Below are positions 7,182-13,732 of a stretch of DNA of 28,002 bases, piece by piece (within the stretch, counting starts at the first letter, position 1; each line of letters begins with the position of its first letter). The position numbers and the translations under genes were made by a program. The stretch comes from a virus, in the IMG/VR virus record IMGVR_UViG_3300046513_000248, positions 1 through 28,002 of that record; one strand, written 5' to 3'. The notes beneath the pieces were generated by a model. The model had not been told where the DNA came from. It worked only from the letters and a program-made list of their open reading frames with translations, and searched no databases.

Positions 7182-7606
7182 GGCAGCACCTCCAGCAGGT
7201 TGAACGCGTACAGGCGCAGGTATTCCTGGGTGCCGTACAGCTTCTCGAAACGGGCCTTGTTCGGGTGCACGGCCACCAGGCTCTTGTCGTTGCCGGTGCC
7301 CTGCTGGTGATGGCCCGCGCACAAGGGAAGGACGTTGCGGTGGCAACCTTCCTTGGTGCGGCCGTCGATGTGGTGGATCGAGACGTGGTTCGAGGTCGGC
7401 AGGCCGGCCACCAGGCAGGCGACACAGCCGACCTCGTTGGCCAGGCGGTCCCACAAGACCTTTTCCTCGGGCGTGACGGCGCGCTGGCGGGTTTTCAGGC
7501 CCTCCTTCCGGGCGAACGTGACGCGCGGGTACGGCGCCTTGGCCGGCGTGTCGCCGGGCGCCCTGGCCTTGAAGCCGGTGCGTTTCATCGGCGTCGTGCG
7601 CTTCAT
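7178..7606 (-). CDS. Ref-like (RecA-dependent) HNH nuclease
   Basis: The 142-residue protein has a basic N-terminus (MKRTTPMKRTGFKAR) and a compact His/Cys-rich core: C61/C64, HVSIHHIDGRTK (74-85), C88/H89 and NVLPLCAGHHQ (91-101). This matches the Ref family of phage P1, HNH-type endonucleases that cut DNA at RecA filaments and enhance recombination. The closing HPNKARFEKLYG segment (114-125) is also a family feature. The start at 7606 overlaps the YdaS-like gene in an ATGA junction. A RecA-linked nuclease directly after the lytic regulator would act early in lytic growth. Assignment is by motif recall. Confidence 0.75.
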   Translation of the reverse strand: MKRTTPMKRTGFKARAPGDTPAKAPYPRVTFARKEGLKTRQRAVTPEEKVLWDRLANEVGCVACLVAGLPTSNHVSIHHIDGRTKEGCHRNVLPLCAGHHQQGTGNDKSLVAVHPNKARFEKLYGTQEYLRLYAFNLLEVLP

Positions 7607-7878
7607 GCGCGGGCGCCCTTCCTGATGACGCGCACCCACTCGAATTCCTCGCGCAGCTGCTCGCACATGACCTTGCCGCGCGTGAGGCGTTCGATCTGCG
7701 GGCAGCGGCGCGGCGGCACGCCGGTCTCGTTGGTGTACCACTGCCGCACGGCCTGGGGCGACACGCCCAGCAGTCGGGCCAGCTCGGACTGCGAGCCGAC
7801 GTGCTCGATGGCGCGGTCGAGGTGCCTGCGTTCGCGGCGCAGGCGGGCGGCGAGCATCCGTGCGGAAAGTTTTTTCAT
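7603..7878 (-). CDS. YdaS/Cro-like lytic regulator
   Basis: The 91-residue protein contains a helix-turn-helix with the YdaS pattern, GSQSELARLLGVSPQAVRQW (28-47), followed by the typical GVPPRRCPQIERLTRGKV segment and an FEW motif near residues 78-80. YdaS proteins are Cro-like regulators of lambdoid phages and are sometimes called antitoxins. It is divergent from the repressor and first in the leftward operon, exactly the place of cro. The predicted promoter puts the transcript start at the A of the ATG, so the mRNA may be leaderless; there is no Shine-Dalgarno sequence. It probably binds the operators at 7889-7944. Confidence 0.8.
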   Translation of the reverse strand: MKKLSARMLAARLRRERRHLDRAIEHVGSQSELARLLGVSPQAVRQWYTNETGVPPRRCPQIERLTRGKVMCEQLREEFEWVRVIRKGARA

Positions 7879-7884
7879 GGGTGC

Positions 7885-7912
7885 ATTTTACAAGTCCCAC
7901 TTGAAACTTCAA
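7885..7912 (-). promoter_or_regulatory. Leftward lytic promoter (PR-like)
   Basis: On the minus strand TTGAAG (7912-7907) and TAAAAT (7890-7885) lie 16 bases apart; the -10 matches five of six consensus bases. Operator 1 (7889-7905) fills the spacer and operator 2 covers the -35, so bound repressor would block it. The expected start point falls at about 7878, the first base of the YdaS-like gene. Confidence 0.65.
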
Positions 7913-7944
7913 GTAGAACTTTAATGGAACAAGCGCCACTTTAA
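7889..7944. promoter_or_regulatory. Three repressor operators in the divergent switch region
   Basis: Three 17-bp dyads share the form of two 7-bp half-sites around a 3-base spacer. Operator 1 is TACAAGTCCCACTTGAA (7889-7905), operator 2 TTCAAGTAGAACTTTAA (7908-7924), and operator 3, weaker, AACAAGCGCCACTTTAA (7928-7944). Their centres are 19 and 20 bases apart, about two helical turns, as in lambda OR. They lie between the YdaS-like gene and the repressor gene. The same dyad recurs at 8822-8857. Operator identity is inferred from symmetry, recurrence and position. Confidence 0.75.
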
Positions 7945-7999
7945 TGAGCGCTGTGTTATGTTGCTACTCGTGAATACTTCCCAATGACGGAGATTGGCC

Positions 8000-8626
8000 A
8001 TGTCTACCATCGGTGCACGCATCAAACAGAGACGCGAAGAACTCAAGATGAGCCGCAATGACCTCGCCATAGCCTGTGGCGTGACACCGCAGGCGGTCCA
8101 TGCATGGGAGGAAAAAGGGGCGATACCGGCGTACCATCGGTTAAAGAAAATTGCCGAGGTACTAGAAACAACAGTTGAATGGTTGTCAGCTGGAATTAGT
8201 GTTAATGTACCAACTGGCGCTAATTACACACTGGTCCCTCTACTGAGGACAGACAATGAAGGAGGCGGCGACGTGCAATACCACGACGAGGTCGGAGAAC
8301 TCAAGGACGACCGCAACAGCTTCGCCTATCGCCGCGACTTCCTCGAACAGCTCGGTGTGAAACCCGAGTGGTGCCGGGTGGTCCGCGGCGACACCAGTAT
8401 GATGCTCGGCGACCAGCTCCTGGTCGACCTGCAGCAGCATGAAATCGAGAACGGCCGCGTCTATGTGCTCAAATCCCCGAGCGGTCCGATCGTGCGCCGC
8501 CTGTTCGTGCAGCTCGACCAGAAGGTGCGCGTACTGGCCGATCGCCCCGACATCCCGGAGCAGATCGTGCCTCCCGAGGCGGTCCACGTGCTGGGTAGAG
8601 TGGTGGCGTTCCAGGGCACCCTGTAG
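8000..8626 (+). CDS. CI-like prophage repressor with degenerate S24 protease domain
   Basis: The 208-residue protein has an N-terminal XRE helix-turn-helix (about residues 17-45, SRNDLAIACGVTPQAVHAWE) and a C-terminal LexA/S24-like fold (about 105-208). In the fold, the Ser region reads RGDTSMMLGDQLLVD (129-143) instead of the usual GDSM, and the place of the catalytic Lys reads VRR (165-167). No clear Ala-Gly or Cys-Gly cleavage site is seen in the linker. The likely result is a repressor that dimerises but does not self-cleave. The ATG at 8000 is chosen because GGAG lies 7 bases upstream; a TTG at 7994 is unlikely. The first third is more AT-rich than its neighbours. A terminator follows. 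Confidence 0.85.
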   Translation: MSTIGARIKQRREELKMSRNDLAIACGVTPQAVHAWEEKGAIPAYHRLKKIAEVLETTVEWLSAGISVNVPTGANYTLVPLLRTDNEGGGDVQYHDEVGELKDDRNSFAYRRDFLEQLGVKPEWCRVVRGDTSMMLGDQLLVDLQQHEIENGRVYVLKSPSGPIVRRLFVQLDQKVRVLADRPDIPEQIVPPEAVHVLGRVVAFQGTL

Positions 8627-8649
8627 CCAGGGGTCGAACGCCACCGAAG

Positions 8650-8675
8650 AAGCCGGCCATGCGCCGGTTTTTTTT
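8650..8675 (+). terminator. Rho-independent terminator of the repressor gene
   Basis: CCGGC (8653-8657) and GCCGG (8663-8667) form a stem around a 5-base loop, flanked by A and T that extend the pairing, followed by eight T (8668-8675). It lies 24 bases after the repressor stop codon and isolates the repressor transcript from the rightward operon. Confidence 0.85.
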
Positions 8676-8793
8676 CGTCTCGACATCTGGAAGCGGGCCG
8701 CGGACCCGCTGGAGGCGCCCCAAAGCGCCCCGAATCGAGAGATTAGAGTCTTTCCTCTACCAACATTTGCGCAGATGCAACAAGTTCATTGAA

Positions 8794-8822
8794 TTGAAAT
8801 CAAACGGACGCTTAAATATTCT
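8794..8822 (+). promoter_or_regulatory. Promoter of the rightward recombination operon
   Basis: TTGAAA (8794-8799) and TATTCT (8817-8822) are separated by 17 bases, matching five and four of six consensus positions. The -10 touches operator 5 and the start region is covered by operator 4, so the repressor would shut it off. It lies about 75 bases upstream of the TTG start at 8898. Confidence 0.6.
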
Positions 8823-8857
8823 TAAAGTTTCCCTTGTAAATTAAAGTTGGACTTTAA
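8822..8857. promoter_or_regulatory. Two repressor operators at the rightward operon
   Basis: TTAAAGTTGGACTTTAA (8841-8857) is a perfect 7-3-7 dyad. A weaker copy, TTAAAGTTTCCCTTGTA (8822-8838), precedes it with centres 19 bases apart, the same spacing as in the switch region. Both share half-sites with the operators at 7889-7944. They overlap the -10 and initial transcribed region of the promoter above. Confidence 0.7.
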
Positions 8858-8897
8858 TACACTGGTTCCTGTTTCCTCTGGATAAACAGGAGCCGCC

Positions 8898-9308
8898 TTG
8901 GATCACACCTTCCCCTACACCCTGCCGCACCTGGAACTCGAGGTCGGTCCCAACGCCGTGCCGGTGCGCCTGCGCACCTCGGCCCAGCTGCAGGTCGAGT
9001 TCACCCATGATCCGGGCTATCCCGCGATCCCGACGCTGCCCAACGGCGATCCGGGCGAGCCGGGCCTGCCGGAATACTTCGACTTCAAGCGCATCCTCTC
9101 GCCGCACCCGCTGGTGCTGACCGCACCGAGCAACCGCGGCCGTTTCCTGATCGAGGCCGGCGCCGACATCTTCGAGTACCTGTCGGAAGACGCCATCGCC
9201 GACATCGAGCACGCGATGCTGGCGCGCCTGCGCGAGCAGCAGGACGACGACCTGGTCGACCTGATGATCCCGCGCCTGGCCGCGCTCTCGCTGGAGGACC
9301 GCCCATGA
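8898..9308 (+). CDS. First gene of the rightward operon, unknown function
   Basis: A 136-residue product starting from TTG at 8898, with CAGGAG 5 bases upstream; no ATG is available nearby in frame. The sequence begins MDHTFPYTLPHLELEVGPNAVPVRL, has an ordinary globular look and an acidic helical C-terminus (DAIADIEHAMLARLREQQDDDL). I do not recognise it. It is the first gene under the operator-controlled promoter and overlaps the next gene by 4 bases, so it probably belongs to the recombination module. Confidence 0.65.
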   Translation: MDHTFPYTLPHLELEVGPNAVPVRLRTSAQLQVEFTHDPGYPAIPTLPNGDPGEPGLPEYFDFKRILSPHPLVLTAPSNRGRFLIEAGADIFEYLSEDAIADIEHAMLARLREQQDDDLVDLMIPRLAALSLEDRP

Positions 9309-9850
9309 GCGCGCCGCAGGTAAAAACCCACTGGAAGCAGCTGATCGACCCGCGCTTCGTGGGCGTGTACGCGCTGCCCAATGGCGAAGACATGACGGTC
9401 ACGATCAAGTACGTCCAGAAAGAGACCATCACCATGATGGGCGGGAAGAAGGAAGACCATTCGCTGGCCTACCTGGTCGAAACGAAACCCTTGATCCTGA
9501 ACTCGACCAACAGCAAGACGATCGAGAAGCTGTACGGCCCCTACATCGAGGACTGGGCCGGCCGCCGGATCACCCTGTACGCCAGCACGACGAAACTCGG
9601 CGGCGACATGGTCGAGTGCCTGCGCATCCGCGCCAAGATCCCGCAGGACGCGAAAGAGGCGCTGACCGATGCGCGCATGGACAAGGCCCTGGCCGCGGTG
9701 AAGAAGGGCGATTTCGCGGCCGACACGCTGCGCGTGAAATACGCGCTGACCGACGCCCAGGCCGAACGCCTGGCGCAGGTCGAGGCGGAACTGGCGTCCG
9801 GCGTGGAAGCGGCCCCGAACGACCCGGGCGCCGAACCGGAGGCCGCGTGA
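9305..9850 (+). CDS. Conserved phage protein next to the recombination exonuclease
   Basis: The 181-residue protein has the pattern THWKQLIDPRFVGVYALP near the N-terminus, followed by DMTVTIKYV, and later LYGPYIEDWAGRRITLYAS and VECLRIRAK. Phages with PD-(D/E)XK exonucleases often carry this protein directly upstream of the exonuclease, and it is usually annotated as hypothetical. That partnership suggests a role in recombination, perhaps DNA binding or strand annealing, but this is inference. The C-terminal 60 residues are Ala/Glu-rich and probably flexible. GGAGG lies 7 bases before the ATG. The stop overlaps the exonuclease GTG start. Confidence 0.7.
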   Translation: MSAPQVKTHWKQLIDPRFVGVYALPNGEDMTVTIKYVQKETITMMGGKKEDHSLAYLVETKPLILNSTNSKTIEKLYGPYIEDWAGRRITLYASTTKLGGDMVECLRIRAKIPQDAKEALTDARMDKALAAVKKGDFAADTLRVKYALTDAQAERLAQVEAELASGVEAAPNDPGAEPEAA

Positions 9851-10584
9851 TCCCCGACTTCCGCATCCGCTGCTCGGCCCTGTCCACGATCATGACGGAC
9901 CCGAAGGCGATCGACCCGGCCCTGCTCACCACCCCCGAGCTGGCCGCGATCGCGGCGAAAAAGGTCAAGACCGACGAGGACAAGGCGATCCTCGCGCCGC
10001 TGTACGACATGACCCTGTCCAGCGGCGCCAAGACGGTCCTGAACGACATGGCCAAGGAGTACCTGTACGGCTACAACAACGTGGTGTCCAGCAAGTACAC
10101 CCAGAAGGGCATCATCGTCGAGGACCAGTCGATCGCGCTGTACAACGAACTGTTCTTCACCAGCCACAAGAAGAACACGGTCCGCACCGTCAACGCGTGG
10201 CTGACCGGCGAACCCGACATCGACACCGGCGAGGAGATCATCGACATCAAGTCGTCGTGGTCGATGGCCACCTTCCCCGAGGTGCCCGAGGACGGCCACA
10301 AGCCTGAATACGAATGGCAGGTGCGCGGCTACATGATGCTGCGCAACCGCGAGCGCGCCAAGGTCGCCTACTGCCTGGTCGACACGCCCGAGGAACTGAT
10401 CGGCTACGAGAACCCCGAGCTGCACCAGATGGACCGGCTGCCGCTGGAAATGCGCGTCACGATCGTCGAGTACCAGCGCGACCCGCTGCTGGAACAGAAG
10501 ATCATCCGCAAGGTCGAGGCCTCGCGCAGCTACGTGGCCGGCCGCATCGAGCGCGTCGAGATCGCCCACCGCTACCACGCCTGA
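9847..10584 (+). CDS. YqaJ-like PD-(D/E)XK phage exonuclease
   Basis: The 245-residue protein starts at GTG 9847, overlapping the previous stop in a GTGA junction; this adds the family's typical N-terminus FRIRCSALSTIMTDPKA. The nuclease core reads LTGEPDIDTGEEIIDIKSSWS (about residues 118-138), giving the D...(D/E)xK motif as D122 and DIK, followed by a WQVRGYMML helix with the conserved Gln. Such enzymes degrade one strand from double-strand ends to start single-strand annealing recombination, like lambda Exo. A longer frame opening at 9616 only shadows the upstream gene. Assignment is strong by motif order. Confidence 0.85.
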   Translation: MIPDFRIRCSALSTIMTDPKAIDPALLTTPELAAIAAKKVKTDEDKAILAPLYDMTLSSGAKTVLNDMAKEYLYGYNNVVSSKYTQKGIIVEDQSIALYNELFFTSHKKNTVRTVNAWLTGEPDIDTGEEIIDIKSSWSMATFPEVPEDGHKPEYEWQVRGYMMLRNRERAKVAYCLVDTPEELIGYENPELHQMDRLPLEMRVTIVEYQRDPLLEQKIIRKVEASRSYVAGRIERVEIAHRYHA

Positions 10585-10588
10585 ACCC

Positions 10589-10921
10589 ATGGACCTGACC
10601 CTGACCGTCTCCAACGCCGACCAGGCCCGCCAGGCCATCGACATCCTGCAGGCTTTCATGCGCCTGCAGGAACCGGCGCCGCTACGGACGCCGGCGCCCA
10701 GCGAAACGCCGATCGAAGCGCTCGACCTTAGCGTACGCGCCTGCAACTGCCTGCGCGCCGAAGGCATCAAGACCGTCGAGCAGCTGCTGTACTGGAGCCA
10801 CAAGGAACTGAGCCGCGTGCCCAACCTGGGCCGGCGCACGCTGGACGAGATCACCGCCGAACTGGCCCAGCGCGGCATGAAGCTGGGCACGAAGCACCGC
10901 CGCACCTTTACCCAACCCTGA
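10589..10921 (+). CDS. Stand-alone RNA polymerase alpha C-terminal domain homologue
   Basis: The 110-residue protein is an N-terminal helix plus one alpha-CTD (about residues 41-100). Against E. coli alpha the DNA-contact residues are largely kept: R265 is R50, N268 is N53, C269 is C54, N294 is N79, G296 is G81 and E302 is E87; K298 and S299 become Arg and Thr. The D259/E261 determinant that touches sigma is altered (Ala and Asp). It lacks the N-terminal assembly domain, so it cannot join core polymerase as alpha does. It could bind UP-element DNA or activators and compete with, or mimic, host alpha. It sits between the exonuclease and SSB genes. Confidence 0.8.
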   Translation: MDLTLTVSNADQARQAIDILQAFMRLQEPAPLRTPAPSETPIEALDLSVRACNCLRAEGIKTVEQLLYWSHKELSRVPNLGRRTLDEITAELAQRGMKLGTKHRRTFTQP

Positions 10922-10940
10922 CCCCAAAGGAATCCCTGAC

Positions 10941-11378
10941 ATGGCATCTGTCAACAAAGTCATCATCGTCGGCAACCTCGGCCGCGACCCGGAAATCCGC
11001 TACATGCCCAGCGGCGATGCGATCGCCAACGTTGCGGTGGCCACCTCGTACAAGTCGAAGGACAAGGCCACCGGCGAAGCCAAGGAGCTGACGGAATGGC
11101 ACCGCATCTCCTTCTTCGGCAAGCTGGCCGAGATCGTCGGCCAGTACCTCAAAAAGGGTTCGAGCGTGTACGTCGAGGGTCGCCTGCAGACCCGCAAGTA
11201 CACGGACAAGGACGGTGTCGAGAAGTACGCCACCGACATCATCGCCGAAAACATGCAGATGCTGGGCGGCCGCAGCGACGGCGCCGGTGCGGGCGGTGGC
11301 GGCTACCAGGCCCCGCCGGCGCGCCCGGCCGCGCGCCCGGCCCAGCCGGACCTGGAATCGTCGGACGTGCCGTTCTGA
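10941..11378 (+). CDS. ssb: Single-stranded DNA-binding protein
   Basis: The 145-residue protein is a standard bacterial SSB: an OB fold from residue 1 to about 110 ([20 protein letters not shown] at the start, [13 protein letters not shown] and [12 protein letters not shown] inside), a Gly/Pro/Ala linker and an acidic tip ending SSDVPF. The tip normally recruits replication and repair enzymes; here it is DVPF rather than DIPF, with fewer acidic residues. AAAGGA precedes the ATG by 8-10 bases. A phage copy next to exonuclease and NinB-type genes fits recombination-dependent replication. Function is secure. Confidence 0.95.
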   Translation: MASVNKVIIVGNLGRDPEIRYMPSGDAIANVAVATSYKSKDKATGEAKELTEWHRISFFGKLAEIVGQYLKKGSSVYVEGRLQTRKYTDKDGVEKYATDIIAENMQMLGGRSDGAGAGGGGYQAPPARPAARPAQPDLESSDVPF

Positions 11379-11389
11379 TGGAGGCCGCG

Positions 11390-11965
11390 ATGACCCGCCA
11401 ACGCAACCGCACCGAGCAATACCTGCACGAACGCATGCAGGCCATCTTTGCCGCCAACCCCGACCCGATCATGTTCGAGGTCGCCCTGGCCTACCTGATC
11501 GAGGAAGTCGCCACCGCCTGCGGCCTGTTCGTCGGCGAGATCAGGTCGGCCGAGAAGTTCTCGACCTGGGTCGGCTGCTTCCTCGACAAGGTGGTCGACG
11601 TGCGCGCCGGCAAGCCGCAGGAGGTTCGCATCGGCCCGGACCCGGTGCCGAAGAACGACCTGCCGCCGGCCCCGCCGCAGGACGAGCAGGCGGAAGCGCC
11701 GCCGGCCACCGCCCCCGAGCAGGCGCTGCCGATCAAACCCTGGGTGCGCGGCCTGAACGCCGGCCCGCTGTACATGACCGGCAAGCAGATCATGCAGCAC
11801 CGCAAGCGCCTGCGCATGACCCAGGACGCGCTCGGAGAAAAGTTCGACATGACCGGCACCTGCATCAGCCACTGGGAAACCGGCCGCACCCTGCCCAGCG
11901 CGCAGCAGTACGCCGACCTGCGCGCCATCTTCGGTCTCCCGCCGGAGGGTCCGATTGATGACTGA
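11390..11965 (+). CDS. XRE-type helix-turn-helix protein with variable N-terminal domain
   Basis: The 191-residue protein has a helical N-terminal domain (residues 1-75), a Pro/Ala/Glu linker (85-110) and a C-terminal XRE helix-turn-helix reading KRLRMTQDALGEKFDMTGTC then ISHWETGRTLPS. Placing the DNA-binding domain at the C-terminus is less common for phage regulators. The ATG at 11390 is chosen for GGAGG 6 bases upstream; an ATG at 11378 overlapping the ssb stop would add four residues. It probably regulates a later step of the operon, but no target site is evident. Confidence 0.75.
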   Translation: MTRQRNRTEQYLHERMQAIFAANPDPIMFEVALAYLIEEVATACGLFVGEIRSAEKFSTWVGCFLDKVVDVRAGKPQEVRIGPDPVPKNDLPPAPPQDEQAEAPPATAPEQALPIKPWVRGLNAGPLYMTGKQIMQHRKRLRMTQDALGEKFDMTGTCISHWETGRTLPSAQQYADLRAIFGLPPEGPIDD

Positions 11966-12326
11966 CTACTTCCACGCCGACGAGGACGAGGACGATCCCG
12001 AAGCGCTGATGGCGGACACGGACCTGATCGTGATCGGCCGCGACCGCCATGGCAAACCCTGCTTCGGCTGCTACTTCACGGCGCTGTTCGAGTCGTTCGC
12101 CGACGAGGAACTGGAGCGGATCGACGCCGGCGACGATTTGCCGGACGAGGTCGCCGAGGAGGCGCGCCGCCACGGCGCCGCCGTCTCGGTCGTCACCGAC
12201 GGCCTGGCCTACATCATCACCGACATCGCCGGCGACAACGCGGTCGAAGTGGCCGAGACCATCTGCCAGCGCTTCATGCAGCAGGTGATGCTGCACTCGG
12301 CCAAGCCCGAAGGCCGCCCGAACTGA
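11958..12326 (+). CDS. Acidic protein, paralogue family 1, member A
   Basis: A 122-residue acidic protein beginning MTDYFHADEDEDDPEALMADTD. Its body (about 40-115) shares with the products at 12604 and 12983 the pattern FxxxFxxxxxxELxxI, then LPxEV, a His/Ala-rich helix and a TDGLAYIITDI-like hydrophobic strand, ending in a helix before the C-terminus. The three thus look like duplicates of an unknown small domain. GGAGGG lies 8 bases before the ATG at 11958; the gene overlaps the XRE gene by 8 bases. No function is known to me. Confidence 0.65.
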   Translation: MTDYFHADEDEDDPEALMADTDLIVIGRDRHGKPCFGCYFTALFESFADEELERIDAGDDLPDEVAEEARRHGAAVSVVTDGLAYIITDIAGDNAVEVAETICQRFMQQVMLHSAKPEGRPN

Positions 12327-12339
12327 GCCAGGAGACGCC

Positions 12340-12588
12340 ATGAAAGCAGGACGCCGCAGCAAGGACGACCCGGCGCCGATCGTGCACACGGCCAACCCGC
12401 AGGATCTGCACTGGGCCATGCACGCGATCGTGGCGGCGCGGTCGCGCGAGCAGTACGACCGCATGCCGCTGCCGGACATCCCGAAGGCCCCGGTGCTGAA
12501 GGCCTGGGCCGACAAGCCGGCCCCGCGCTCGTCGCGCCAGCGCCGGGAGATCGAGAACGAGCCGGTGTTCGGCCCGTACCAGAACTGA
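12340..12588 (+). CDS. Small basic protein, unknown function
   Basis: An 82-residue product, MKAGRRSKDDPAPIVHTANP at the start and a Pro/Arg-rich C-terminus ending FGPYQN. The middle (QDLHWAMHAIVAARSREQYDR) could be one amphipathic helix. AGGAG lies 5 bases upstream of the ATG. It separates paralogues A and B of family 1. Not recognised. Confidence 0.55.
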   Translation: MKAGRRSKDDPAPIVHTANPQDLHWAMHAIVAARSREQYDRMPLPDIPKAPVLKAWADKPAPRSSRQRREIENEPVFGPYQN

Positions 12589-12603
12589 AACCATAGGAAA
12601 ACC

Positions 12604-12969
12604 ATGACCGACAAAGACATCAACGCCGCAGCCAACGAGGAATCCAGCGAGCAGTTCATCGCCCCGGTGCCGCTCAACGACATGGGCATGCCGGACTTTC
12701 GCAGCTTCTTCGAGATGGTGGCCGACACCATTCCCGAGGACGTGCTGGCCCAGCTGGCCGGCGACAGCCAGCTGCCGCCCGAGATCGCCGACCGCGCGCA
12801 CCGCCACGCCGCGGCGCTGACCTACGTGATCGACGGCGTGGCCGCCTTCATCGTCGAGGCCTACAGCGGTCCCGAGCTGGTCGCCGACGGCATGTACAAG
12901 CGCATGCAGCGCGCGATCGTCGAGTACGCCGCCGAATTCGCGCAGAAGCCGGCCGCCCATGTCCACTGA
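12604..12969 (+). CDS. Paralogue family 1, member B
   Basis: The 121-residue protein, MTDKDINAAANEESSEQFIAP at the N-terminus, shares its body with members A and C: FRSFFEMVADTIPEDVLAQL, then LPPEIADRAHRHAAALTYVI, DGVAAFIVEAYSG and a C-terminal helix. Identity is moderate, but the order of helices and the LPxE and DGxA positions agree. AGGAAAA precedes the ATG. It is in the middle of the tandem set, with member C starting 14 bases after its stop. Confidence 0.65.
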   Translation: MTDKDINAAANEESSEQFIAPVPLNDMGMPDFRSFFEMVADTIPEDVLAQLAGDSQLPPEIADRAHRHAAALTYVIDGVAAFIVEAYSGPELVADGMYKRMQRAIVEYAAEFAQKPAAHVH

Positions 12970-12982
12970 TCCGGGAGGCTTC

Positions 12983-13327
12983 ATGAGCACCGATCCGCAT
13001 AGCAGCCCACTGGAGATCCACGGCGTCGTCCTGGTGCCCGTCGACGACGACGGCATCCCTTTGGTGGAGCACTTCGTCATGGCCATGCACGACGCGGTCC
13101 CCGACAGCATGCTCGACGAGCTGCAGAAGGATGTCCCGTCCAAGCTGCCAGTGGAGGAGGCCCGGGTCAACGACCGCTTCGCCATCACCTGGGGCTTCCT
13201 GACCGCCGGCATCGCCTCGACGCTGCTGCAGGTCTACCCGAACGACATCGACCAGGCGCTCGACGGCTTCATCGACATGCTGCGCACGATGGTCGCGCAG
13301 CACCAGGTGGAGCAGGAAGCCGAGTGA
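12983..13327 (+). CDS. Paralogue family 1, member C
   Basis: A 114-residue protein, MSTDPHSSPLEIHGVVLVPV at the start. It shares with members A and B the VEHFVMAMHDAVPDSMLDEL helix, a KLPVEEA segment, a FLTAGIASTLLQVYPND strand-helix and the terminal helix. GGGAGG lies 4 bases before the ATG at 12983. An upstream in-frame ATG at 12959, inside member B's coding sequence, would also begin MSTDP, so a small duplication of the start may have occurred. It overlaps the ninB-like gene by 4 bases. Confidence 0.65.
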   Translation: MSTDPHSSPLEIHGVVLVPVDDDGIPLVEHFVMAMHDAVPDSMLDELQKDVPSKLPVEEARVNDRFAITWGFLTAGIASTLLQVYPNDIDQALDGFIDMLRTMVAQHQVEQEAE

Positions 13328-13716
13328 ACCGCCTGTTCGTCCTGCGCGAGGCGGCCCACCTGGCGTCATTGATCTCGTTCCTGTCGGCGAACTGGAAGCA
13401 GTTCGCCGGCGAGGGCAAGTTCCTTGCCGTGACGGTCACGTTATACAAGAGCCGCCGCTCGCTGGAGCAGAACCGGCGCTACTTCGGCCCGGCCGTCCTC
13501 GGCGCGATCGCCGAGCAGGCCTGGGTCGGCGGACGCCAGTACAGCAAGATGGTCTGGCACGAGCAGTTCAAACGCCAGTTCATCGGCGTGATCGACCTGC
13601 CGGACGGCGCGACGATGGCGATGTCGTCGACCGACCTGGGGGTCGAGGAATTCAGCAATTTCATGCAGCAAGTCGAAGCCTACGCCGCGGGCACCCTCGG
13701 CGTGCAGTTTACTTAA
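13324..13716 (+). CDS. ninB: NinB/Orf-like recombination protein
   Basis: The 130-residue product starts at GTG 13324 in a GTGA overlap. The NinB signature is clear: FLAVTVTLYKSRRSLEQNRR (about residues 33-52), the YSKMVWHEQFKR block (58-69), then AMSSTDLGVEEFSNFMQQVE. Lambda NinB (Orf) is a RecFOR-like mediator that helps load recombinase on single-stranded DNA coated with SSB. It appears in the same operon as SSB and the exonuclease, consistent with that role. High confidence in the family. Confidence 0.85.
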   Translation: MNRLFVLREAAHLASLISFLSANWKQFAGEGKFLAVTVTLYKSRRSLEQNRRYFGPAVLGAIAEQAWVGGRQYSKMVWHEQFKRQFIGVIDLPDGATMAMSSTDLGVEEFSNFMQQVEAYAAGTLGVQFT

Positions 13717-13732
13717 CCAGAGGAGCATCACC

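Larger units (their letters stand above)
8627..8897. other. Non-coding region between repressor and rightward operon
   Basis: No gene is supported here. It holds the repressor terminator (8650-8675), a 6-bp inverted repeat AGCGGG / CCCGCT (8692-8697 and 8705-8710), an AT-rich promoter (8794-8822) and two repressor operators (8822-8857), followed by the ribosome-binding site for the next gene. Confidence 0.6.

Noticed and set aside
7945-7999. Promoter for the repressor gene
   Set aside because: The promoter should be here, but no hexamer pair with acceptable spacing was found; it may need activation by the repressor itself, so no site is called.
7994-7999. TTG start adding two residues to the repressor
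   Set aside because: The ATG at 8000 has GGAG at the right distance; the TTG would be too close to it.
9541-10947. Long minus-strand frame opposite the recombination genes
   Set aside because: Shadow of the exonuclease and alpha-CTD genes; no recognisable domain and composition typical of an antisense frame.
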